Notes: generated by a model not told the origin, from the letters alone. 41,411 nt of DNA from Allolucifera butyrica (GCF_900476375.1 NZ_UPPP01000087.1:1-41411), one strand, 5' to 3'; positions 1 to 8,415 are shown, numbered from the stretch's first letter. Program-made: numbers and translations.

Positions 1-618
1 ACCACAACGTTCGGCCACTGGATCAACGGAGTTACCTTTGACGGCGCTTCTGCCACAGGCAATCTGCAAAAATACGCCAACACCCTGGATGTAAGAAGCG
101 TGTCAGTAGGATCCAAAGCGGGCAAGTTCGACTGGTCATTAGGATATTATGACTTGCATAATCCATCACTCGGAGTCGATCCGTTCAAATGGACGGTAGT
201 AAACACCAACTATCTGTTCAGCCATAATATCGGCTTGAACAGCGAATACATTAAAAACAGCGCGAGCGATAGCGTGATTCCGTTCCCAGGCAAGAAAAGC
301 GATGCTTATTCCATAAAAGTAACGATCGGTGATCAGAACCTTGACAAGCCGGCAGCCCATAATTTCTCGATCAACTATGTCAATAAAGGCGCTAACGCTT
401 TCGCTAACCAGTTCTCGGCTATGGGAGATTCCACCGGCAACAGTGATGCTGCAAACGGCTTAAACTTTGTTAACTGGGATCTTCAGTACGGCTATGCCTT
501 CAGCAAAACCTTCAATACCGTTCTTCAATACAGCCGGGTTATTCCGGAAAACGCAGGGGAAAGCGTCTCCGGCGCTGACAACCATTTCTTCCGCGCTGTA
601 TTGAATCTGAATTTTTAA
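1..618 (+). CDS. Outer-membrane porin, C-terminal part (5' end outside window)
   Basis: The reading frame is open from the first base, so only the C-terminal part of about 205 residues is present. The sequence alternates polar and aromatic residues in short segments typical of transmembrane beta-strands (for example YGYAFSKTFNTVLQYSRV). It ends in Asn-Phe directly before the stop, the C-terminal aromatic used as a signal by the outer-membrane assembly machinery. In Negativicutes such porins usually carry an N-terminal SLH domain that anchors the outer membrane to the cell wall; that part would lie upstream and cannot be seen. The likely role is passive diffusion of small solutes. Nearby genes on the same strand begin only after about 490 bases and have their own promoter, so it is probably not co-transcribed with them. 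Confidence 0.75.
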   Translation, partial: TTTFGHWINGVTFDGASATGNLQKYANTLDVRSVSVGSKAGKFDWSLGYYDLHNPSLGVDPFKWTVVNTNYLFSHNIGLNSEYIKNSASDSVIPFPGKKSDAYSIKVTIGDQNLDKPAAHNFSINYVNKGANAFANQFSAMGDSTGNSDAANGLNFVNWDLQYGYAFSKTFNTVLQYSRVIPENAGESVSGADNHFFRAVLNLNF

Positions 619-770
619 TAGTAGTGAGCCCTGAGAAAAATGACTTGTCCGTAAAGGAACCCTATACAAGGACAGTAAAGCGGTAAGGCCGACATTTTCT
701 GAAATTTTGTTTTTTTGTTATCTTTCAATGCGTCGGAGTTTTCAGTATTAAGTTTATTGAATAATTAATA

Positions 771-785
771 TGGCACGTTTTTTGC
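771..785 (+). promoter_or_regulatory. Sigma-54 (-24/-12) promoter for the PTS operon
   Basis: TGGCACGTTTTTTGC matches the RpoN consensus TGGCAY-N5-TTGC at every defined position. It lies upstream of mannose-family PTS genes, a class that in Firmicutes is often controlled by LevR/ManR-type activators with sigma-54, so context supports it. No activator gene is visible to the left. The interval 619-770 contains no convincing gene. Confidence 0.8.
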
Positions 786-804
786 GCTAATAAATTATAG
801 CTGG

Positions 805-1097
805 ATGGAATGTCCAGATGGCAATTTGGTGTCCCAAAAAGTGCCTGTCCCGGTATCGATTCATTTGGATCACGGCGATAGTTTCGCCATATGCAAAGAA
901 GCCCTGGAACTGGGCTTACCTCCAATGATTGACGGTTCAACACTGTCGATTAAAGAAAATGCTGAATTTACCAAAAAAGGGACCGGCGAAGTTCAAAATT
1001 TGATGTGCCGATTGGGGCGAAAATCGGCGAATTGCTTTGTTTAGATGGAGCTGGACAGGCTTTAGAAAATAAAAATCTTGTAAACCCGAAAGCATAA
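805..1097 (+). pseudogene. Remnant of class II (ketose-bisphosphate) aldolase gene plus unrelated tail
   Basis: Residues encoded at 805-984 match the central part of class II fructose/tagatose-bisphosphate aldolases: a SIHLDHGDSF segment, containing the HxDH metal/catalytic motif, followed by a MIDGS segment and an ENAEFTKK helix. The N-terminal third and everything after this point are missing. The frame then runs into unrelated residues and stops at 1044. A second frame, 996-1097, encodes KFDVPIGAKIGELL and ends just before the PTS IIC gene; it looks like the tail of another lost gene that I cannot name. The fragment lies between the sigma-54 promoter and the PTS genes. This suggests that a deletion removed the front of the operon, including the expected IIA and IIB genes. 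It is almost certainly non-functional. Confidence 0.7.
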
Positions 1098-1117
1098 GCT
1101 AGGAGTAGTGATATGAA

Positions 1118-1948
1118 ATGGAAATTTGGCAGGCATTATTGATCGGATTGTTTGCTTATCTGGGCCGAAACCAGGTTCCCTGGCTCTTCGGCACGACAGG
1201 TGGCTGGTATGGAATCGGGCGGCCGCTGGCAGCCGGACTCATCTGTGGTCTTATACTCGGAGATGTAAAGACCGGCGTGCTTTGTGGCGTGGCTGTGCAG
1301 GCCATCTTCATCGGACAAATTACGCCGGGCGGGGCGGTTCCCTCCGATTTGAATCTGGCGGCATACATCGGTATCCCGCTCGCCATCGTCAGTGGCGGTA
1401 CGCCGGAAACGGCTGTTATTTTTGCGGTCCCTTTGGGAGCGTTGGGCGTAGCTCTCCATAATTTCACGATGACGGTGCAGGCTGTTTTCGCCCATCGTGC
1501 CGACCGGTGTGCTGAAAGAGCGGATGCCAGCGGTGTAAGGATTGCTAATATTGCAGGCACCTCGATATCTTTTTTTGAACGCTTCTTCATTGTCGGGCTT
1601 ACCTGCTATTTTGGTGCACCGTTCGCGGAAGGCTTGCTGAAGGCTATGCCGGGTATCGTGCTGAACTTCCTGGCTGTCGGTGGAAAAATGCTGCCGGCCC
1701 TGGGCTTTGCTATCCTTTTGAAGCAGATCATCAATGAGAGATGGATGATTTTCCTGTTCATCTTCGGCTGGGTGTTCACGACATCGTTCAAGCTTACCAC
1801 GACATCCCTGGTATTCATTGCGATTGCATTGTCCCTGATCTACGTTATGGCCCGCTATAATAATGTACGAACGGTTTCGGCTAACGCTGTGGCGACGCAG
1901 CCGCAGAAGATGGTTTACGAAAGCGAGGAGGGTGACTATGAAGAATAA
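1118..1948 (+). CDS. PTS system mannose/fructose/sorbose-family IIC component
   Basis: 276 residues, the normal size for an EIIC of the mannose (mannose/fructose/sorbose) family. This subunit forms part of the membrane channel that binds the sugar during phosphoenolpyruvate-driven uptake. The protein is highly hydrophobic with about seven membrane spans. It shows the family segments GLILGDVKTGVLCGVAVQ near residues 45-62 and PSDLNLAAYIGIPLAIVSGG near 73-92, then PETAVIFAVPLGALG. A weak AGGAG lies 12 bases before the ATG. The stop overlaps the IID start by 11 bases, indicating translational coupling. The partner IIA and IIB phosphocarrier genes are absent from the window, so function would need proteins encoded elsewhere. 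The sugar cannot be told from sequence. Confidence 0.9.
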   Translation: MEIWQALLIGLFAYLGRNQVPWLFGTTGGWYGIGRPLAAGLICGLILGDVKTGVLCGVAVQAIFIGQITPGGAVPSDLNLAAYIGIPLAIVSGGTPETAVIFAVPLGALGVALHNFTMTVQAVFAHRADRCAERADASGVRIANIAGTSISFFERFFIVGLTCYFGAPFAEGLLKAMPGIVLNFLAVGGKMLPALGFAILLKQIINERWMIFLFIFGWVFTTSFKLTTTSLVFIAIALSLIYVMARYNNVRTVSANAVATQPQKMVYESEEGDYEE

Positions 1949-2756
1949 TGTGGGGCTTACAAAAAAAGATGTAGCGAAAGCTTCCTGGCGGTGGCTGTTT
2001 TTTCATCAAAGCTCCCATAATTACGAGCGTATGATGGGTACTGGCTTTGCACATAGCCTGTCCGGGAGCCTGGAGAAGCTGTATGCGAATGATAAAAAAG
2101 GGCTGGCGGAGGCCCTGAAGCGGAATCTGTCCTTCTTCAATACGGAGCCCCAGTTGGGAGCAATCATTCCCGGCATATCCCTGGCGCTCGAGGAGACCTA
2201 CGCGAATGACCCGGACTTTGACCCGGATATCATCAGCAGCACGAAAAATGCACTCATGGGGCCGCTGGCCGGCATCGGCGATTCCATCCTGGTAGGGACG
2301 CTCAATCCTATCCTGCTGAGCATCGGCATCGGTTTGTCGGCGGACGGCTCACCGGTTGGTGCCATCGTTTTCCTTTTGTCCTGGCTTCTTCTTGTGGTTC
2401 CTATGAAATATTATCTTTTTATGAAGGGGTATTCGCTGGGGCTGGATGCAGTGAAGATCTTGATGAATGAAGAGCTCAAGGTAAAGATTACTACGGCATT
2501 GACGATTGTCGGGCTGATTGTTATCGGAGGTGTCGCCTCTATGACGGTACAGGCGCCGATAAAATTTCAGTATACCTCCGGAGATATGGTCATCAATATC
2601 CAGGCTATCTGCGATAAGATCATGCCAAACCTTGTGCCGCTGCTCGTAGCTGTGGCAAGCTATCTCTTGGTCGATAGGAGGGGCTGGAGCACGAATAAAC
2701 TCATGCTCGGCATCCTGGTGTTTGCGGCCGTTATGGTAGGATTGGGGATTATGTGA
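1938..2756 (+). CDS. PTS system mannose/fructose/sorbose-family IID component
   Basis: 272 residues. The start is the ATG at 1938, preceded by GCGAGGAGG; an in-frame start at 1863 would lie deep inside the IIC gene. EIID is the second integral-membrane subunit of mannose-family permeases. The N-terminal amphipathic part contains SWRWLFFHQSSHNYERMMG, a hallmark of the family. The middle has the ALMGPLAGIGDSILVG motif (around residues 115-130), followed by hydrophobic helices to the C-terminus. It overlaps IIC, and the radical-SAM gene follows 16 bases after its stop, so the three genes form one transcription unit. Substrate unknown. Confidence 0.92.
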   Translation: MKNNVGLTKKDVAKASWRWLFFHQSSHNYERMMGTGFAHSLSGSLEKLYANDKKGLAEALKRNLSFFNTEPQLGAIIPGISLALEETYANDPDFDPDIISSTKNALMGPLAGIGDSILVGTLNPILLSIGIGLSADGSPVGAIVFLLSWLLLVVPMKYYLFMKGYSLGLDAVKILMNEELKVKITTALTIVGLIVIGGVASMTVQAPIKFQYTSGDMVINIQAICDKIMPNLVPLLVAVASYLLVDRRGWSTNKLMLGILVFAAVMVGLGIM

Positions 2757-2772
2757 AAAGGGAGGCGCCGGA

Positions 2773-3885
2773 GTGGAGTATGTCTCGGTTTTGGTCAAGC
2801 CGATGTCATCGCAGTGCAATCTGAGATGCAGATATTGCTTTTATGAGGATATCAGCATACACCGGGAAGTTCCTTCGTTCGGGCGCATGAGCCATGGAAC
2901 GGCGGAGAAGATGCTGGAAAATATTTATCGGTCACTGTCTGATGGAGATGATCTTACGCTGGCGTTCCAAGGAGGTGAGCCGATGCTTGCAGGATTGGAA
3001 TATTTCAAGGATATCGTTTCCTTCGTGGAAGCACAGGATAAGGATGTCACTGTGCATTATACACTACAGACGAATGGCATACTGCTCGATGATTCCTGGT
3101 GCGAGTTTCTGAAACAGCATGGCTTCCTGCTCGGGCTGTCCCTGGACGGCTGCGAGAGTCTGCATGACAGATATCGGGTCGATGCCGAAGGCCTGGGTAC
3201 CTTTCCGCGTGTCCTCGCAGTAAAGCGTTTACTGGATGCATATCGTATCGAATACAATGTTTTATGTGTCCTGACAGCTGCACTGGCTCAGGAACCGGAC
3301 GATGTATATACGTTCTTGCGGCAGGAACAGATAGGATATGTCCAGTTCATTCCCTGTCTGGCAGGTTTGTCCGGCGGGAAGAGGGAAGCATATGTCCTGA
3401 CGCCGGAGCTGTTCGCCGGATTCTATCGCCGGATCTATGATTTGTGGTTTTCTGGACTTGTCCAGGGTACATATATGAGCATCAGACTTTTTGACGGTAT
3501 ACTGAATCTTTTTGCCGCAGGCCGTATCACGGCCTGCGGTATGCTTGGCAGCTGCCGGATCCAATATGTCGTTGAGGCGGATGGCAGTGTGTATCCTTGT
3601 GATTTCTATGCTATCGATAGATACAGGATGGGAAATATCTGCGAGATGGGGCTGCAGGAGCTTTTCCAGTCTTCGGCAGCGCAAGAGTTCTTAAGATGCC
3701 GGACAAAACCCCCTGCATATTGCGCAAGCTGCCCGTTCGGCAGGATGTGCCGGGGCGGTTGCCGCAGGATGGCAGAGGCTATGTATGTGAATGAACAGAA
3801 TGATTTTTGCGGTTATCAGGCAGTTCTTCAGTATGTGCTGCCACATATCGATGAAGTAGCAATGCGATTGAAGAAGGTATCATGA
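2773..3885 (+). CDS. Radical SAM/SPASM enzyme, anaerobic sulfatase-maturating type
   Basis: 370 residues with a GTG start preceded by GGGAGG. The radical SAM motif CNLRCRYC places the three cluster ligands at C15, C19 and C22. A SPASM domain with many cysteines follows from about residue 255 to 355, ending CASCPFGRMCRGGC. Enzymes of this type oxidise a cysteine or serine in type I sulfatases to formylglycine without oxygen. The Asp in the PCDFY motif falls at residue 277, the position of the catalytic base in the characterised Clostridium perfringens enzyme as I recall it. No sulfatase gene is in the window. The gene is in the PTS operon, which suggests uptake of a sugar released from a sulfated glycan. 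A different peptide-modifying role cannot be excluded. Confidence 0.85.
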   Translation: MEYVSVLVKPMSSQCNLRCRYCFYEDISIHREVPSFGRMSHGTAEKMLENIYRSLSDGDDLTLAFQGGEPMLAGLEYFKDIVSFVEAQDKDVTVHYTLQTNGILLDDSWCEFLKQHGFLLGLSLDGCESLHDRYRVDAEGLGTFPRVLAVKRLLDAYRIEYNVLCVLTAALAQEPDDVYTFLRQEQIGYVQFIPCLAGLSGGKREAYVLTPELFAGFYRRIYDLWFSGLVQGTYMSIRLFDGILNLFAAGRITACGMLGSCRIQYVVEADGSVYPCDFYAIDRYRMGNICEMGLQELFQSSAAQEFLRCRTKPPAYCASCPFGRMCRGGCRRMAEAMYVNEQNDFCGYQAVLQYVLPHIDEVAMRLKKVS

Positions 3886-3950
3886 AAATTGTTAGGGGGA
3901 CGGGGTTGTCGACACATAGTTGTCACTAACCCCGTCCCCTAACAATTTTT
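3885..3950. terminator. Long hairpin terminator built from a GGGGACGGGGTT repeat
   Basis: The arms at 3885-3907 and 3928-3950 are complementary over about 22 base pairs with one bulged G, around a 20-base loop. The right arm ends in five T. It starts at the stop codon of the radical-SAM gene and ends four bases before the stop of the convergent lipase, so it can end transcription from both sides. The left arm contains GGGGACGGGGTTGTCGACAC, found again near 16038 and 23111. Confidence 0.8.
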
Positions 3951-3953
3951 CAT

Positions 3954-4799
3954 CTAACTTGAACTATTCTCACTACATATTCCTTCAAATGGAATACATA
4001 ATCCTGTATCGGGACAAAAACCTGGATTGTCATAGCATAATGCTTTGGCAAAACCAGGATTCATTTGACTGAGATTGTTAAAGTAGCAGTTAATATAATG
4101 ATTACGGGCTAAACTATTCAGTTGAAAAGAAAGTGGATAGTTATTATTTACATGTCGATAGTATAATCCTTCCTTGGTAAATGGAGGTGGATACGCTTTC
4201 TCCGGTAAAGTAGGAATAATGTCGTGGACATTAAAAATGCGAATACTATTTTTGATCACTTGGTTAAACCGGAAAGCGAAATCAGGATCTCCGGTGCGCG
4301 GGGAGCCGTAAGTATATACGATAGGAAATTTAAAATTGGTGTTCACTGCGATATCCAAGGCAGCTAACACTGACAAAGGTCCTCCTAAACTGTACCCGGC
4401 GATTAATAGTCTTTTTGTTGTAGAAAGTTTGTTTAACTCGCTGATTAATATATCTCTTGTTGATTGATAGATACATGTAAATCCGCGATGTGTTTTTCCC
4501 ATATTGCTAACAAATGGATAGGGAACCTGATAGAGGTCTTGGTCCGACTCATTGTCCCTAAATGAATCGGTTCCTCGAAAAGCTATAACTATTTCAGCTC
4601 GTGACTCTGTAATAAAACCAAATACTTCTGCTTCCGGATATTCAACACCGGCAAGAGCGCGAATGATATATCGAAGTTCAAAGCCTTTTGGCAAGGTAAG
4701 TTCTTCCTTTTCAAAAAGCAGATTTGACTGATGACACATTGCCGCAAGTAATATTGCATCTTCACTATTAAAAATATTCTCTACGCCTGGGATATCCAT
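3954..4799 (-). CDS. Class 3 lipase-fold hydrolase, intact active site
   Basis: 281 residues, alpha/beta hydrolase of the fungal-lipase (class 3) family, which cleaves ester bonds of lipids or similar esters. Visible landmarks in order: AFRGTDS (oxyanion-hole strand, about residue 73), the nucleophile elbow GYSLGG with Ser137, the YTYGSPRTGDPDFA strand, the acid Asp193 in NVHDIIPTLP, and His234 in NHYINCYF, where the family has its catalytic histidine before a YF pair. There is no signal peptide, so it appears cytoplasmic. The C-terminal 30 residues contain four cysteines (C255, C262, C268, C275) spaced as in its neighbour. Its ATG overlaps the stop of the upstream paralogue (TAATG), so the two are co-translated. 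Substrate unknown. Confidence 0.85.
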   Translation of the reverse strand: MDIPGVENIFNSEDAILLAAMCHQSNLLFEKEELTLPKGFELRYIIRALAGVEYPEAEVFGFITESRAEIVIAFRGTDSFRDNESDQDLYQVPYPFVSNMGKTHRGFTCIYQSTRDILISELNKLSTTKRLLIAGYSLGGPLSVLAALDIAVNTNFKFPIVYTYGSPRTGDPDFAFRFNQVIKNSIRIFNVHDIIPTLPEKAYPPPFTKEGLYYRHVNNNYPLSFQLNSLARNHYINCYFNNLSQMNPGFAKALCYDNPGFCPDTGLCIPFEGICSENSSS

Positions 4800-5668
4800 T
4801 AAGGAAGCTCTCCTCTCCTATTACAAGGAATCAGACTTTTGCATGTTCCCTGAAAGGGAACGCACATTTCTGTATTAGGACAAAAACCCGGATTTTCATA
4901 GCACAATACTTTGGCAAAATCAGGATTCTTTTTACTGAGGTTTTTAAAATAGCAGCCGATCGAATCATTACGGGGCGTATCATTCAGTTGAAAAGAGAGT
5001 GGATACGTTGTTTTCACGTGTTGATAATATAGCCCTTCCTTCGTAAACGGAGGCGGATATATTTGGGCCGGGAAAGTAGGAAAAGAGTCGTGAATATTTA
5101 CAATTCGTATACTGCTTTTTACCACTTGGTTGAACCGGAAAGCAAATTCTGGGTCGCCAACACGAGGACTACCATAGGTATAGACGATAGGATTTTCAAA
5201 CCGGGTATTTACCGCAATATCTAAAGCAGCCAATATTGCTAATGCTCCTCCGTAGTTGTGACCGGTAATAAACAGACTTTTGGCTGGTGATAGTTTGTTT
5301 AATTTTCTGATTAATTTGCTTCTTGTTGATTGATAGATGCATGTAAATCCGCGTGAGGTTTTTCCGACATTCCTAACAAAAGGATATGGTACTTGAAGTA
5401 TGTCATATGCTGAAATAAGGTCTGCCGGATACGAAGCGTATCCCCTAAATGCGATAACGATATTATATATCGATTCTGTAATGTAACCAAATATTTCTTC
5501 TTTAGGATGCTCTACGTCGGCAAAAGCACGAATTATATATCGAAGTTCAAAACCTTTTGGTAAGATGAGCTTTTCCGCTAGAAAGAGTGGATATGTTTGA
5601 TAGCTCATAGCGGCAAGTAATATCGAATCTTCACTATTAAAATTATTTTCTGCGCCGGAGACAAACAT
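4799..5668 (-). CDS. Class 3 lipase-fold paralogue lacking the catalytic triad (probable pseudoenzyme)
   Basis: 289 residues, clearly homologous along its full length to the next gene downstream. The start at 5668 is chosen because AAGAAAGGA lies nine bases upstream and the N-terminus then aligns with the paralogue; the open frame extends 23 codons further. The nucleophile motif GYSLGG is here GHNYGG (Asn138 in place of Ser), the oxyanion segment FRGT is FRGY, and the histidine of NHYI is replaced (NDSI, Asp235). Only the acid Asp194 remains. The frame is intact and the four-cysteine tail is conserved, so the gene is kept but should not hydrolyse esters by the usual mechanism. It may be a partner or regulator of the active paralogue. 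Confidence 0.82.
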   Translation of the reverse strand: MFVSGAENNFNSEDSILLAAMSYQTYPLFLAEKLILPKGFELRYIIRAFADVEHPKEEIFGYITESIYNIVIAFRGYASYPADLISAYDILQVPYPFVRNVGKTSRGFTCIYQSTRSKLIRKLNKLSPAKSLFITGHNYGGALAILAALDIAVNTRFENPIVYTYGSPRVGDPEFAFRFNQVVKSSIRIVNIHDSFPTFPAQIYPPPFTKEGLYYQHVKTTYPLSFQLNDTPRNDSIGCYFKNLSKKNPDFAKVLCYENPGFCPNTEMCVPFQGTCKSLIPCNRRGELP

Positions 5669-6022
5669 ATATATAATTCCTTTCTTAAAAATATTAGGAT
5701 AATATGAAATCATACTGCTACTCATCTGCCTGAGCAATCCGGGACATACCGGTAAATTTGGCCGGAGGAATTCAATTGCATTTATCTGAAATATGGACCA
5801 TCTGAATTAACATCAAGGTAGTGACCGCATAGTTATCTAATATTATCCTATATAAACTGAGATGGAAATGTTACTATCGAGGGGATATTCTTTTTGCTTC
5901 TTTCTTCATCCTAAAAGTGATTGATAGAATATAGTGAGACAATGGAACTGTCCCCATGTTCCATACATTTGGATGTTACAGCTGTCGGCAATATGCCCGT
6001 AATAAACCAAGTTAACCAAAAG
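5669..6022. other. Intergenic region between lipase pair and insertion sequence
   Basis: AT-rich, no convincing gene. It must contain the promoter of the lipase pair (leftward). It holds two degenerate members of the dispersed repeat families: CTTTTTGCTTCTTTC near 5889, and GGAACTGTCCCCATGTTCC near 5943, an imperfect inverted repeat. Confidence 0.5.
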
Positions 6023-7710
6023 GAGTCAAGGGACGGTTCGAAACCACTGAAAAAGTCTGAAACCCCCCGAATATATCGATATAATAATAATAGATCAAAT
6101 TGTAATGCGGGGAATCTAAATGCTAAAGACAACACCAAAACAATTAAGCCTATATTCCGTTCTATACGATAAAATACCGGAAAATCATATACTGAAAGTC
6201 ATTAATAAAACGGTAGACTTTAGCTTTGTTAATAAACTTCTTGAAGATTCATATAGCAAAAAAATAGGACGCCCGGAAAAAGAACCAGAAATGATGGCTA
6301 AACTCCTGATTCTCCAATATTTGTACAACTTATCCGATGTCAGGGTAATTGAAGAAGTGTCACTCAACTTGGCCTATATGTGGTTTGTCGGCATAAATCC
6401 TGATGAAGAACTGCCAGATGCAAGCTTGCTTGCAAAATTCAGAACGCAAAGACTTAAAGATACCAGTATGGATGATATTATTCAGGAAGTAGTTCACCAA
6501 TGCATTGAGAAAGGCATTATTAAGAGCCATGGACTTAGCATAGATGCTACACATACAGCAGCTAATACCACAAAAAAAGTGCCAGAACGAATTATGAAGC
6601 ATCTGGCGAAAAAAATATTTAAAACATTGGATAGAGAAAACGGAAAAATACTTTCCGAAATGGATACCAATATACCCGACTATAAAGCAATGGAAAATCA
6701 TGAAGAAGCGAAGACTGTAATGAAAACCTATTTAGAAGAAGTGATTGCTAAAGTCCAAGAAAGCAATGAATTTTCCGATATGCCATGCACACAAGATGCG
6801 ATTACCGAAGCGACGAATATAATTAGTGATGAAAAGTTTATATTGCAAAAGGGAATTCGCTCACTTATCGACCAAGATGCACGGGTTGGTTATAAATCAA
6901 AAACGGACAGTTTTTTTGGATATAAAGTAGAATTTGCCATGATTCCAGAAGAACGGATCATAACGGCTATAGAAGTAAGTGATGGAGCCTATGTAGATGG
7001 CAGCAAATTTGAAGATTTATATAAACGCACAAAAACAAGCGGCTTTGATATAAAAGAATTTTATGGCGACAAAGGCTATTTTCGCAAACCAATATTGGAT
7101 ATTTTAAAAGAAGACCAAGTGGAAACCATTATTCCAGTAAGTGCTTCCGTGTATAAACTTGATGACAGCAAATTCAGCTATAATAAAGATAGCGATCAAT
7201 GGTTTTGCGAAAGGGGTAATTATACAATTTCAAAGAAATGTCGGCGGCAAAAAAACAAAGCGGCCATGTTAACCTATACGTTTGATAAAAAAGTGTGCAT
7301 AAACTGTCCCAATATAAACCAGTGTATTAATGGAAAATCTAAAGTAAAGCAGTTGTCGGTAGGAATCAACGCTGGAGAATATTACGAATACAGTCAACGA
7401 TCCAAAACGGCTGAGTTTCAGGAAAAGTATAAAAAACGTGCCAGCCATGAATGGAAGAATGGTGAAATGAAGCGTTTTCATGGTTTAGACCGTGCTCGAG
7501 GGTATGGTCTGCGGAGCATGACCATTCAAGCCAAACTAACTGTGTTAGCGGTTAATTTGAAAAGAATAGCATCTCTGGTATCCTCTTATTTTGCTTGTTT
7601 TAAGCAAAGTTTTTTCTGGATAAATATATTTTTAAGAAATTTTCGTTGTGAATTATCGAGGTCTGCTTAGAATAGGGCTTTTTCAGTGGTTTCGAACCGT
7701 CCCCTGACTC
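6023..7710 (+). mobile_element. IS1182-family insertion sequence, complete
   Basis: About 1.69 kb bounded by terminal inverted repeats at 6023-6055 and 7678-7710. The repeats match over 33 bases with a single mismatch at the seventh position. Each end begins GAGTCA(A/G)GGGACGGTTCG and continues AAACCACTGAAAAAG. One transposase gene fills the inside. The outer GAGTCAGGGGACGGTTCG part also occurs alone near 18100 and in variant form near 41262, so the exact outer boundary versus target repeat is uncertain. Size, single gene and ends fit IS1182-family elements; intactness suggests recent or current mobility. Confidence 0.85.
6120..7670 (+). CDS. IS1182-family transposase (DDE type)
   Basis: 516 residues, full length for the family. 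The N-terminal part (about residues 15-110) is the DUF772-like domain with IGRPEKEPEMMAKLLILQYLYNLS. A DDE transposase core follows: the first acidic residue lies in GLSIDATHTAANT (about 145), the second in EFYGDKGYFR near 317, and the C-terminal block contains the HEWKNGEMKRFHGLDRARGYG signature, with the glutamate. Cysteines in VCINCPNINQCINGK (about 390-405) form the zinc-like insert common in this family. It catalyses cut-and-paste movement of the surrounding element. The ATG is preceded by a weak GGGGA. The frame is intact. Confidence 0.93.
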   Translation: MLKTTPKQLSLYSVLYDKIPENHILKVINKTVDFSFVNKLLEDSYSKKIGRPEKEPEMMAKLLILQYLYNLSDVRVIEEVSLNLAYMWFVGINPDEELPDASLLAKFRTQRLKDTSMDDIIQEVVHQCIEKGIIKSHGLSIDATHTAANTTKKVPERIMKHLAKKIFKTLDRENGKILSEMDTNIPDYKAMENHEEAKTVMKTYLEEVIAKVQESNEFSDMPCTQDAITEATNIISDEKFILQKGIRSLIDQDARVGYKSKTDSFFGYKVEFAMIPEERIITAIEVSDGAYVDGSKFEDLYKRTKTSGFDIKEFYGDKGYFRKPILDILKEDQVETIIPVSASVYKLDDSKFSYNKDSDQWFCERGNYTISKKCRRQKNKAAMLTYTFDKKVCINCPNINQCINGKSKVKQLSVGINAGEYYEYSQRSKTAEFQEKYKKRASHEWKNGEMKRFHGLDRARGYGLRSMTIQAKLTVLAVNLKRIASLVSSYFACFKQSFFWINIFLRNFRCELSRSA

Positions 7711-7776
7711 ACACTCACGCGCCAAAATTGATCGCCTAGTATCCTTTATGACATCGTTTATCGTATAGGTGTAATT

Positions 7777-8379
7777 TCAATTGAGAAATATTAAGCCGAG
7801 TTGCTCCAAAAGTAGTTCAGGCGTATAACCCCTTACATTCCTTTGAAATGAATAGAAATCTTTGCTTAAAGCCATCAACAACATATCCGCTCTAAAGACA
7901 CTGTTAAGATAATTTTGTTCGTTTGCATGCATTTCGTCAAATAGTTCAACAAATAATTGATGCAAGTCGTCATGTAAAGGGCTCTGCATTCGAGACTTAA
8001 ATGAATTTATCGGCGTTGATTCCTCGACCCCGGTAAGCAATTGTGCCTTTTTTTCTCTGAAACGAATAAATAAATCAAGCAGCCCCCTAAGCCGTTGATC
8101 TGGCGCATTTTTCCGGTTTGCCTCCAAGTATTCATCAATATCATCGAAAAGAAGAACAATATTATCCTTAATTAAATCCAAGCATAACTCACTTTTATTT
8201 CGATAGCGGCGATATAGCGTTCCCGGACCAATCTGTGCTTCCGTGGCAATTTGATTCATACTAACTTGTTCGACACCATTTTGTTCAAACAGTCTAAGTG
8301 CTGCATCCAATATTCGCTGACGGTTCTCAGCAGCATCACGGCGTTCAGGACGGGTATGCTCTATATTTTTTTCATCCAT
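7777..8379 (-). CDS. TetR/AcrR-family transcriptional repressor
   Basis: 200 residues. The N-terminal helix-turn-helix spans about residues 18-65 (NRQRILDAALRLFEQNGVEQVSMNQIA, then GPGTLYRRYRNKSEL). A variable all-helical ligand domain follows. It is transcribed divergently from the isochorismatase-fold gene. The shared intergenic region has two near-identical 12-bp palindromes placed on the promoter of that gene, so it most likely represses the hydrolase, MBL and MFS genes and itself until a small compound binds. The MFS efflux-type gene in the target operon suggests a toxic small molecule as inducer. A decayed copy of this gene lies at 36603-36850. Confidence 0.88.
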   Translation of the reverse strand: MDEKNIEHTRPERRDAAENRQRILDAALRLFEQNGVEQVSMNQIATEAQIGPGTLYRRYRNKSELCLDLIKDNIVLLFDDIDEYLEANRKNAPDQRLRGLLDLFIRFREKKAQLLTGVEESTPINSFKSRMQSPLHDDLHQLFVELFDEMHANEQNYLNSVFRADMLLMALSKDFYSFQRNVRGYTPELLLEQLGLIFLN

Positions 8380-8415
8380 TCGTTTTTCACTCCTGACATT
8401 TATTTCGATATTCCA

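Noticed and set aside
1126..1590. Long overlapping frames on both strands within the PTS IIC gene
   Set aside because: They are shadows of the GC-rich coding frame; the IIC frame matches a known family along its whole length.
3885..3950. CRISPR-like repeat
   Set aside because: A single long inverted repeat with no array of equal spacers; it is a terminator/repeat element.
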